Shown piece after piece: positions 38,143-47,768 of a stretch of DNA of 64,000 bases. Made by a program: the position numbers and the translations under genes. This stretch comes from Streptomyces sp. RPT161 (lineage in GTDB: Bacteria; Actinomycetota; Actinomycetes; Streptomycetales; Streptomycetaceae). Below the pieces are notes generated by a model, which saw only the letters and a program-made list of their open reading frames with translations, was not told the origin of the DNA and did not search any database. The stretch lies in contig NZ_JAPZVN010000014.1 of NCBI RefSeq assembly GCF_027533845.1, positions 1 through 64,000 of the forward strand, in the 5' to 3' direction. Positions within the stretch are counted from its first letter, which is position 1. Each line of letters opens with the position of its first letter.

Positions 38143-40302
38143 TTGGCACGGAAGATCGGCAGCCGGTACACCGCCCAGCAGGTGCTCGGGCGGGGTTCCG
38201 CCGGAACGGTATGGCTGGGTGAGGGGCCCGAAGGTCCGGTCGCCATCAAGCTGTTGCGCGAGGACCTCGCCTCCGACCAGGACCTGGTCGGCCGGTTCGT
38301 CCAGGAGCGCACCGCACTGCTCTCCCTCGACCACCCGCGCATCGTCGGCATCCGCGACCTGGTGGTCGACGGCTCGGACCTGGCGCTGGTGATGGACCTG
38401 GTGCGCGGCTCCGACCTGCGCTCCCGGCTGGAGCGCGAGCGCCGCCTGGCGCCCGAGGCCGCGGTCGCCATCGCCGCGGACGTCGCCGACGCCCTGGCCG
38501 CCGCCCACGCCGCGGGCGTCGTCCACCGCGACGTCAAGCCGGAGAACGTGCTGCTGGACGCCGCCGCGCCGACCGGCCCCGGCGGCGCCCCGCCCGCGCT
38601 GCTCACCGACTTCGGCATCGCCCGCCTGGTGGACTCCCCGCGCCGCACCCGGGCCACCCGCATCATCGGCACCCCCGACTACCTCGCCCCGGAGATCATC
38701 GAGGGCCTGCCGCCGCGCGCCAGCGTCGACATCTACGCGCTGGCCACCGTGCTCTACGAACTCCTCGCCGGGTTCACCCCCTTCGGCGGTGGCCACCCCG
38801 GCGCCGTACTGCGCCGCCATGTCACCGAGACCGTCAGCCCGATCCCCGGTGCCCCCGAGGCGCTGTGGCAGGTCCTGGCGCAGTGCCTGGCCAAGGCGCC
38901 GGCCTCCCGGCTGACCGCGGGCGAGCTCGGGGAGCGGCTGCGCGCCCTGCTGCCCGAACTGGCCGGGCTGCCGCCGCTGGAGGTGACGGCACCGGCCGGG
39001 GCCGCCGACACCGACGAGACGGCCCGTACGGACCGGCAGGAGGGCGCCGGGCCCGAGCCGCGGGCCGCCGCCCCGCGCGCCCGCCGCGGCGCGGTACCGC
39101 TGGTCAGGGGAGCCGCCCCGGACTCCAGTCGGGACACCCACACCAGCATCAAGCTGCCCACCGCCGACGAGCTGGCCGCCTACCGCGACTCCGGCGGCCA
39201 CCGCGGGCCGCACCGGCACCGGGCGGTGTCCGACGCGGTGCGCAGGCGGCGGCTGAAGCTGGCCGCCGCCGCGACGGCGGCCGTGGTCGCGGCGGGCATC
39301 GGCGGCTGGGCGGTCGCCTCCGGCGGCGGCGACAAGTCCAACTCGCGCGAGGACCACCATCCCGGTGACACCCCGCACAGCGGCACCCCGACCGCCCCCA
39401 CCGCGGGCGCCGCCTCCCCGCAGGGCCACACCGGTGCGCCCGCCGCGCTGCCGCACTGGTCCGGTTTCCAGGACGCACCCCGGTCCGGTGTGCCACTGGT
39501 CGGCGGGCCGCGGGCGATCGTGCTCTCCGGCATCACGTACGTCTTCGCCCGCGGCACCGACCAGAACGTCTGGTACCTCACCCGGGACGCGGCCACCGGC
39601 CAGTACGGCGCCTGGCAGCGGCTCAGCGGCATACACACCGCCGACGACCCCGCAGTCGTGACCGCCCGCCCCGGCCAGCTCGACCTGTTCGCGCTCGGCA
39701 CCGACCACCTGCTGTACCGCAGGACGCTGGCGGGCGGGGTGTGGAACCAGTGGTACATGGTCGACGAGCGCACCACCTTCGACGCCGCTCCCGCCGCCGC
39801 CTCCTCCGAGCCCGGCCGTATCGACCTGGTCGGCCGCACCGGCGGCGACCTGGTCACCGCCTCCCTGGTCGGCGACCGCTGGAACGCCTGGGCGGTGGTG
39901 CCCACGGCGGGCCGCATCACCGCCGCCCCCGGCCTGGTCTCCCGCGCCCCCGGCACCCTGGACGCCTTCGTCGTGCGGCAGTCCGACGGCGCCGTGCTGC
40001 GCCTCCCGTACGCCCACGGGGCCTGGCGGCCGCTCCAGGTCGTCGGCGGGCTGGACGCCACCGGCCGCCCCGAGCCGGTCTACGCCGGGGGCCGCGAGTA
40101 CGTGCTGGCCCCCTCCGGCGGCGGCCTGGCCCAGGCCGTCAGCCCGCAGGACGGCGCCGACTGGACGGTGGCCGACGTGGCCCAGGACCCCGGCGCCGGC
40201 GGCTCCGGCGCGGCCGTGGCGGCCAGCGGCCGCGGTCTGGAGGCCTGGGTCCGCACCAACGGCGGCACCCTCTCCCGCGCGGTCGGCTCCGCACAGCAGT
40301 AG
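38143..40302 (+). CDS. pkaB: Membrane Ser/Thr protein kinase with extracellular propeller-like domain, PkaB type
   Basis: The 719-aa protein starts at TTG 38143 (GGAG 6 nt upstream, reads MARKIGSRYTAQQVLGRG). The kinase domain has GRGSAGTVW, K36, D130 in VHRDVKPEN, and DFG at 156-158. A linker and one membrane span (about 370-390, LKLAAAATAAVVAAGIGGWA) lead to an outer domain (about 440-719) with repeats such as DQNVWYLTRDA, WQRLSG and VYAGGREYVLAPS, resembling PLL/tectonin-like beta-propellers that bind glycans. As recalled, S. coelicolor PkaB is much shorter (about 417 aa), so the outer domain is a lineage feature. The outer domain could sense wall material; that is inference. Confidence 0.85.
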   Translation: MARKIGSRYTAQQVLGRGSAGTVWLGEGPEGPVAIKLLREDLASDQDLVGRFVQERTALLSLDHPRIVGIRDLVVDGSDLALVMDLVRGSDLRSRLERERRLAPEAAVAIAADVADALAAAHAAGVVHRDVKPENVLLDAAAPTGPGGAPPALLTDFGIARLVDSPRRTRATRIIGTPDYLAPEIIEGLPPRASVDIYALATVLYELLAGFTPFGGGHPGAVLRRHVTETVSPIPGAPEALWQVLAQCLAKAPASRLTAGELGERLRALLPELAGLPPLEVTAPAGAADTDETARTDRQEGAGPEPRAAAPRARRGAVPLVRGAAPDSSRDTHTSIKLPTADELAAYRDSGGHRGPHRHRAVSDAVRRRRLKLAAAATAAVVAAGIGGWAVASGGGDKSNSREDHHPGDTPHSGTPTAPTAGAASPQGHTGAPAALPHWSGFQDAPRSGVPLVGGPRAIVLSGITYVFARGTDQNVWYLTRDAATGQYGAWQRLSGIHTADDPAVVTARPGQLDLFALGTDHLLYRRTLAGGVWNQWYMVDERTTFDAAPAAASSEPGRIDLVGRTGGDLVTASLVGDRWNAWAVVPTAGRITAAPGLVSRAPGTLDAFVVRQSDGAVLRLPYAHGAWRPLQVVGGLDATGRPEPVYAGGREYVLAPSGGGLAQAVSPQDGADWTVADVAQDPGAGGSGAAVAASGRGLEAWVRTNGGTLSRAVGSAQQ

Positions 40303-40546
40303 CCCCCGAGGCGGCCGTCCCAAGATCCTTCCCTCCGCGCCCTCGCGCGTGACCTTCCGCCCCCGCCCGTGGGATGGGCACCGCTTCAACCGGGGCCGCG
40401 CCTTCCGCTGACGGCCCCGCCGAAGATCCTCACCGGCCCTGGGAACGCCCTCCCGCAGGGAGTCCCCGCGGGCCGCGCCGTACGGTCCGTACCGGGCTCA
40501 TCGCACCAGAGGCATGGACCGCGCGGCGCACCGGTACGCTGGTGGC

Positions 40547-42951
<2,405 letters not shown>

Positions 42952-42991
42952 CGCCACCCAGGCGAATGTGCGGGGGTGACCACGCACACGT

Positions 42992-43033
42992 GAGGGGCCT
43001 GGGGCGTACGGATTCCGTAGCCCCAGGCCCCTC
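42992..43033. terminator. Long bidirectional hairpin
   Basis: GAGGGGCCTGGGGC (42992-43005) pairs exactly with GCCCCAGGCCCCTC (43020-43033), and the loop itself can pair (TACGGA with TCCGTA). It sits between convergent genes, 41 nt after the surface-protein stop and 28 nt beyond the end of the small zinc-ribbon gene. Confidence 0.8.
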
Positions 43034-43061
43034 GTTACTCCAGCGTGTGGCGTACCGCCCG

Positions 43062-43250
43062 TTACGCGGCCTGGCGTATCACCAGCGCCACCGCGATCAG
43101 CGCGATGAGCAGCGCCATCAGCGTGGCCGGGGTCAGCGCGCCGAACGGGCTCTCCTGGTGCAGCCGCTCCCGGTTGGCCCGGCAGACGGCGCAGCGCCCC
43201 TCAGAGACCGGTCCAGCGCAGTTGGCGCACACCAGTCGGTCGCATGTCAT
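43062..43250 (-). CDS. Small zinc-ribbon membrane protein
   Basis: The 62-aa protein begins MTCDRLVCANCAGPVSEGRC and contains two CxxC pairs (CANC, CAVC), forming a likely zinc ribbon. A charged helix and one C-terminal membrane span (LMALLIALIAVALVI) follow. GAGGAGGA lies 6-8 nt before ATG 43250, strong support for translation. It is divergent from ftsE with 313 nt between them. Comparable small proteins occur near ftsEX in other Streptomyces (recalled). Function is unknown. Confidence 0.78.
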   Translation of the reverse strand: MTCDRLVCANCAGPVSEGRCAVCRANRERLHQESPFGALTPATLMALLIALIAVALVIRQAA

Positions 43251-43563
43251 GCGATGTCCTCCTCACCCTTTTCAACGCCATCGGGCGTCGACGGGTTCCC
43301 GGGTGGTGGTCCCGGTTGTTCTCCGGCGCCTCGTGCACTGCTATTCCTCCACTGTGCCAGTTCCCGCACGATTCGGCGCGCCCCGTACCACCGTGCACTC
43401 CAGCGGGTGCGTCCGATGCACGCTTTGTCCGTGTATCGCTGGTGAGGAAGCCCCCAAACCACCGACGGCGCCTGCGCGGTCGCGCGCGCTTCGCGTAAGG
43501 TCGGCGCACCGGGAGAGCCGCGCTACCGGCTGTCCGTCCCCCTAGGCCGACCCTGGTGCAGCT
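43251..43563. other. Divergent promoter region of the zinc-ribbon gene and ftsEX
   Basis: This 313-nt region should hold promoters in both directions. A possible + strand -10 is TAAGGT near 43496. No convincing -35 or operator and no gene were found. Confidence 0.3.
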
Positions 43564-44253
43564 GTGATCCGATTCGACAATGTCAGCAAGACCTACCCGA
43601 AGCAGAACCGCCCGGCCCTCCGCGATGTGTCGCTGGAGATCGAGAAGGGCGAGTTCGTCTTCCTGGTGGGTTCCTCCGGCTCCGGGAAGTCCACCTTCCT
43701 GCGGTTGATGCTCCGCGAGGAGCGCACCGACACCGGCGCCGTCCACGTACTCGGCAAGGACCTGGGCCGGTTGTCCAACTGGAAGCTGCCGCATCTGCGG
43801 CGCCAAGTGGGCACGATCTTCCAGGACTTCCGGTTGCTGCCCAACAAGACCGTGGCGCAGAACGTGGCGTTCGCGCTGGAGGTCATCGGCAAGCCGCGCG
43901 GCACCATCCGCAAGACCGTCCCCGAGGTGCTCGACCTGGTCGGCCTGGCGGGCAAGGACGACCGGATGCCGGGCGAGCTGTCCGGCGGTGAGCAGCAGCG
44001 GGTGGCGATCGCCCGGGCGTTCGTCAACCGGCCGCTGCTGCTGATCGCCGACGAGCCGACCGGCAACCTCGACCCGCAGACCTCGGTGGGCATCATGAAG
44101 CTGCTGGACCGGATCAACCGGACGGGCACCACGGTCGTGATGGCCACCCACGACCAGCAGATCGTCGACCAGATGCGCAAGCGCGTCATCGAGTTGGAGA
44201 AGGGGCGACTGGTCCGCGACCAGTCGCGCGGTGTCTACGGCTACCAGCACTAG
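43564..44253 (+). CDS. ftsE: Cell-division ABC ATPase FtsE
   Basis: FtsE is the cytosolic ATPase of the FtsEX complex, which transmits a signal across the membrane to activate peptidoglycan hydrolases at the septum. The 229-aa protein has Walker [10 protein letters not shown], a Q loop in FQDFRLLP, the ABC signature [14 protein letters not shown], Walker [13 protein letters not shown] and the H loop in MATHDQQ. It begins at GTG 43564 and is followed after 36 nt by ftsX, forming an operon. Confidence 0.95.
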   Translation: MIRFDNVSKTYPKQNRPALRDVSLEIEKGEFVFLVGSSGSGKSTFLRLMLREERTDTGAVHVLGKDLGRLSNWKLPHLRRQVGTIFQDFRLLPNKTVAQNVAFALEVIGKPRGTIRKTVPEVLDLVGLAGKDDRMPGELSGGEQQRVAIARAFVNRPLLLIADEPTGNLDPQTSVGIMKLLDRINRTGTTVVMATHDQQIVDQMRKRVIELEKGRLVRDQSRGVYGYQH

Positions 44254-44289
44254 CCCCGTTCCGCAGCCGCAGCCACCAGAAAGGTCACC

Positions 44290-45207
44290 ATGCGCGCCCA
44301 GTTCGTCCTGTCGGAGATCGGCGTCGGTCTCCGGCGCAACCTCACCATGACATTCGCGGTGATCGTCTCCGTCGCCCTCTCCCTCGCCCTGGCGGGAGGC
44401 TCCTGGCTCGCCCGCGAGCAGGTGAGCCACATGAAGGGCTACTGGTACGACAAGGTCCAGGTGTCGATCTTCCTGTGCAACAAGACCGATGGAACGGACA
44501 CCGCCAACTGCTCGAAGGGCGCGGTCACTCCGGAGCAGATGGCCCAGATCAAGTCCGACCTGAGCAAGTTGCCGGTGGTCGACAAGATCTACACGGAGTC
44601 GCCGCAGGAGGCGTACCAGCACTACAAGCAGCAGTTCGCCGGACAGGCGGGCATCGACCTGCTGACGCCGGACCAGATGCAGTGGTCGTTCCGGGTCAAG
44701 CTCAAGGACCCGCAGCAGTACAACGTGATCTCCAGCGCCTTCGACGGCCGCCCCGGCGTCCAATCGGTGCAGGATCAAAGGAAGTTGCTGGACAACCTGT
44801 TCGGCCTGCTCAACGGCATGACGTATGTCGCCCTGGCGGTACTGGCGTTCATGCTCACCGTCGCCATGCTGCTGATCGTCAACACGGTGCGCGTCTCGGC
44901 GTTCAGCCGCCGCCGGGAGACCGGCATCATGCGGCTGGTCGGCGCGTCCAGCTTCTACATCCAGATGCCGTTCATCATGGAGGCGGCGCTGGCCGGGCTG
45001 ATCGGCGGCGGCCTCGCCTGCGGAATGCTGCTGGCCGGGCGGTACTTCCTGATCGACGGCGGGCTGAAGCTCCAGTCCAAGATCCAGCTGATCCAGTTCC
45101 TGGGCTGGGGCGACGTCATCAGGGTGCTGCCGTTGGTGTTGGTGGTCGGCGTGCTGATGCCCTCCCTTGCGGCTTTCTTCACGCTACGCAAGTACCTGAA
45201 GGTGTGA
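44290..45207 (+). CDS. ftsX: Cell-division membrane protein FtsX
   Basis: The 305-aa protein has the FtsX plan: TM1 at about 22-42 (MTFAVIVSVALSLALAGG), a large outer domain (about 45-175) that contacts hydrolases or their activators, then three membrane spans at about 180-200, 228-250 and 275-295. AGAAAGG lies upstream of ATG 44290. The outer loop includes cysteines (FLCNK and TANC) that could form a disulfide. It pairs with FtsE and is followed by an S41 protease gene 91 nt downstream. Confidence 0.94.
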   Translation: MRAQFVLSEIGVGLRRNLTMTFAVIVSVALSLALAGGSWLAREQVSHMKGYWYDKVQVSIFLCNKTDGTDTANCSKGAVTPEQMAQIKSDLSKLPVVDKIYTESPQEAYQHYKQQFAGQAGIDLLTPDQMQWSFRVKLKDPQQYNVISSAFDGRPGVQSVQDQRKLLDNLFGLLNGMTYVALAVLAFMLTVAMLLIVNTVRVSAFSRRRETGIMRLVGASSFYIQMPFIMEAALAGLIGGGLACGMLLAGRYFLIDGGLKLQSKIQLIQFLGWGDVIRVLPLVLVVGVLMPSLAAFFTLRKYLKV

Positions 45208-45298
45208 CAGGCATGTACGGGCCGCCCACCAGCCGGGCTTCCGTACGCCCCGGTGTTCTCCATGCCGGGGCGTACAGCCCTGCCCTACACTCCCGACC

Positions 45299-46492
45299 AT
45301 GTCCGGCCCCACGATGTTCGTGAGGCCCCAGCGGATCCGCCGCGGGGCGACCCTGACGCTTGTCTTCGGTGCGGTGCTGGCGACCGGCGCGGCCACCGGA
45401 GCCTTCAGCCAGCCCGAAGCGAATCCGATACCGCGGCACACCGCACCTGTCCGGGCGGCCACCGCCCAGTTGGGCACCACCGACATCGCGCGGGCCATCG
45501 ACGACGGCAAGGTCGGCCCGCGGGCCGCCGCCGAACTCGTCAGCCGCAGCGGCGACCGCTGGTCGTCGTTCTACACCGCGCAGGAGTACGAGGGCTTCCA
45601 GCAGGAGTTGGACGGCCGGTACGTGGGCGTAGGACTGTGGGTGCGGCGTGACACCGACGGCCGCATAGCGGTCTCCCGTGTCCAGTCCGCCAGCCCGGCG
45701 GAGCGCGCGGGGCTGCGCGTCGGCGACTGGCTGCGCACCATCGACGGCCGGGGGGTGACCGGCGGCGCGGTGACCGACGTGGTGGCCCGGCTGCGCGGCG
45801 TCGACCCCGCCGACCCGGACGACGCGCCCGCCCCGCGCCCCGGCAGCGAGGTCCGGCTGGGCCTTGACCGGGACGGAGACGACTGGACGGTCACCGTGCG
45901 CCGCGCGGAGCTGACCACCGAACCGGTGACCGTGACCCAACCCTGGGCCGGTGTCACCGAGATCGGCATCGACTCCTTCGTGCACGGCGTCGCCGACCAG
46001 GTGCGCGCCGCCCTCGCGCACGGCGACCACCACCAGGGCGTCCTGCTGGACCTGCGCGGCAACTCCGGCGGCTTGGTCACCGAGGCGGTCGACGTGGCCT
46101 CCGCCTTCCTCGACGGGGGCCTGGTGGCCACCTACGACGTGCACGGCGAGCAGCACTCGCTGTACGCCAGCGGTTCCGGTGACACCGCGACGCCGCTGGT
46201 CGTCCTGGTCGACGGCGGCACGATGAGCGCCGCGGAGCTGCTCACCGGCGCGCTGCAGGACCGCGGGCGGGCGGTGGTGGTCGGCTGCCGCACCTTCGGC
46301 AAGGGGTCGGTGCAGATGCCCAGCACGCTGCCGGACGGCTCGGTGGCCGAACTGACCGTCGGCCACTACCGCACTCCGACCGGACGCGCGGTCGACGGGC
46401 AGGGCATCACCCCCGATCTGACCGTCCGCGGTCGGCAGAGCGCCCAGACCGAGGCGAGGACGGTATTCAGTGGCCTCGGGGCCCGGTCGTAG
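45299..46492 (+). CDS. S41-family C-terminal processing protease
   Basis: The 397-aa protein has an N-terminal signal or membrane anchor (about 18-38), a PDZ domain at about 110-200 (RVQSASPAERAGLRVGDWL) and the tail-specific protease core. The Ser/Lys dyad is S310 in GGTMSAAEL and K335 in TFGKGSVQ. These secreted proteases trim or degrade envelope proteins and often control cell-wall hydrolases. The position between ftsEX and smpB is conserved in Streptomyces (recalled), which suggests a link with FtsEX-driven wall processing; that link is inferred. Confidence 0.9.
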   Translation: MSGPTMFVRPQRIRRGATLTLVFGAVLATGAATGAFSQPEANPIPRHTAPVRAATAQLGTTDIARAIDDGKVGPRAAAELVSRSGDRWSSFYTAQEYEGFQQELDGRYVGVGLWVRRDTDGRIAVSRVQSASPAERAGLRVGDWLRTIDGRGVTGGAVTDVVARLRGVDPADPDDAPAPRPGSEVRLGLDRDGDDWTVTVRRAELTTEPVTVTQPWAGVTEIGIDSFVHGVADQVRAALAHGDHHQGVLLDLRGNSGGLVTEAVDVASAFLDGGLVATYDVHGEQHSLYASGSGDTATPLVVLVDGGTMSAAELLTGALQDRGRAVVVGCRTFGKGSVQMPSTLPDGSVAELTVGHYRTPTGRAVDGQGITPDLTVRGRQSAQTEARTVFSGLGARS

Positions 46493-46510
46493 TGGGAGAA
46501 TGACCTGGCT

Positions 46511-46990
46511 ATGGCTAAAGAGACGGGTCGCAAGCTGATCGCGCAGAACAAGAAGGCGCGGCACGACTACCACATCCTGGACACCTACGAGGCGGGCCTG
46601 GTGCTGACCGGCACCGAGGTCAAGTCGCTGCGCCAGGGGCGGGCTTCACTGGTGGACGGCTTCGCACAGCTCGACGGTGGCGAGGCGTGGCTGCACAACG
46701 TGCACATCCCCGAGTACAGCCAGGGGACGTGGACGAACCACTCCGCGCGTCGCAAGCGCAAGCTGCTGCTGCACCGGGCGGAGATCGACAAGCTGGTCGG
46801 CAAGACCCAGGAGACGGGTCACACGCTTGTCCCGTTGCAGCTGTACTTCAAGGACGGCCGGGCCAAGGTCGAGATCGCGCTCGCCAAGGGCAAGAAGGAC
46901 TACGACAAGCGGCAGACGCTGCGCGAGAAGCAGGACCGGCGCGAGGCGGAGCGGGCGATCTCGGCGGCCCGCCGCCGCCAGCGGCACTGA
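46511..46990 (+). CDS. smpB: tmRNA-binding protein SmpB
   Basis: SmpB binds the tRNA-like part of tmRNA and brings it to stalled ribosomes for trans-translation. The 159-aa protein shows the family features: [55 protein letters not shown], and a basic Lys/Arg-rich tail needed for decoding-centre entry. It is 18 nt after the protease gene and 80 nt before ssrA, so both trans-translation components are together. Confidence 0.95.
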   Translation: MAKETGRKLIAQNKKARHDYHILDTYEAGLVLTGTEVKSLRQGRASLVDGFAQLDGGEAWLHNVHIPEYSQGTWTNHSARRKRKLLLHRAEIDKLVGKTQETGHTLVPLQLYFKDGRAKVEIALAKGKKDYDKRQTLREKQDRREAERAISAARRRQRH

Positions 46991-47013
46991 GCCGGGTCCG
47001 GGCCGGAATAGGC

Positions 47014-47043
47014 TGGCACCGGCATCCGTTGATCCAGTATGAT
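47014..47043 (+). promoter_or_regulatory. Likely tmRNA promoter
   Basis: TATGAT (47038-47043) matches the -10 hexamer of the main sigma factor, with TGGCAC (47014-47019) about 18 nt upstream as a weak -35. Transcription would begin near 47050, 20 nt before the mature tmRNA 5' end, leaving a leader for RNase P to remove. Confidence 0.45.
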
Positions 47044-47070
47044 GGCGCCAGCTCATTGAGAAGTGAACAT

Positions 47071-47448
47071 GGGGATGATCGGTTTCGACTGCGGTTGTTG
47101 AGGCAGGGGAAGCGAGCCGAGGAACGCGGTAATGATCTCGTAAACCATCTACCGCAAAAAAATAATCGCCAACACCAAGCGCGATTCCTTCGCCCTCGCT
47201 GCCTGATCTAACAGACAGCGACTTTGCGAAGTGTCAGCCCGGGGCTGTTCCCGACCCGGATCCTGGCATCAGCTAGGGAACTCAACCACTGGGCCCGGCC
47301 ACGGGGCCTAGTGGGAAAGCAAACAGTGGCTGGGCCCGTCGGCAGCTTGTCTGCGTGACTGCCGGGGCCGAGAAAAGCACAGCAGACTGCGCTCGGAGAA
47401 GCCCTGGTTCTGCACCGTAGGACGCGGGTTCGATTCCCGCCATCTCCA
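47071..47448 (+). ncRNA. ssrA: Transfer-messenger RNA (tmRNA)
   Basis: The 5' end GGGGATGATCGGTTTCGAC and the 3' end with GGTTCGATTCCCGCC and CATCTCC-A form the tRNA-Ala-like acceptor and T arm: GGGGATG pairs with CATCTCC, discriminator A at 47448, CCA not encoded. The mRNA-like part reads GCC AAC ACC ... GCC TGA at 47168-47206, giving tag ANTKRDSFALAA, typical of Streptomyces. The tag marks stalled proteins for proteolysis. The remainder folds into the usual pseudoknot ring. Confidence 0.97.
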
Positions 47449-47454
47449 CTTGAG

Positions 47455-47508
47455 CGAGGGCGAAGTGTGTTCGCGGAAAGCGCGAACCGCTTCGCCCTCG
47501 TTGCTTTT
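47455..47508 (+). terminator. tmRNA terminator
   Basis: CGAGGGCGAAG (47455-47465) pairs with CTTCGCCCTCG (47490-47500), enclosing a second stem GTTCGCG/CGCGAAC (47469-47487). A TTGCTTTT tract follows. It starts 7 nt after the mature tmRNA end. Confidence 0.85.
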
Positions 47509-47768
47509 GCGCGGCTTCGCCGCGCGTGGCGCGGGCTTTGCCACCCGCACCCCCTTGCGGGCTCACCGGCCGAGTAGCGCTGGCCGCTGCCGGGGTTACC
47601 GCCCCCTTTTCGGTGGCCCCTTGGACGGACACCCAGAACGGTTCACCCGTGAGAAAACGCCCGTACTCATATACGGTGACAGGCTGCTCCTCAAGGAGTG
47701 GGCTCCCGCGGAGTGACACCACTCCCGCACGGAGTGTGAAGGAAGCAAGGCAAGAAGGGGGTCCGTGC
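47509..47768 (+). other. Upstream region of the HelD-type gene
   Basis: This gap between the tmRNA terminator and the ATPase gene contains a small inverted repeat CCGTA...TACGG (around 47670-47686) and a purine-rich ribosome site AAGAAGGGGG before GTG 47769. I saw no clear rifamycin-associated-type palindrome. The frame is open upstream, but that part looks noncoding. Confidence 0.3.

Noticed and set aside
32542-40302. Type VII secretion locus
   Set aside because: Only one EssC-like ATPase is present, without membrane anchors, WXG100 substrates, EccB/D/E or mycosin genes.
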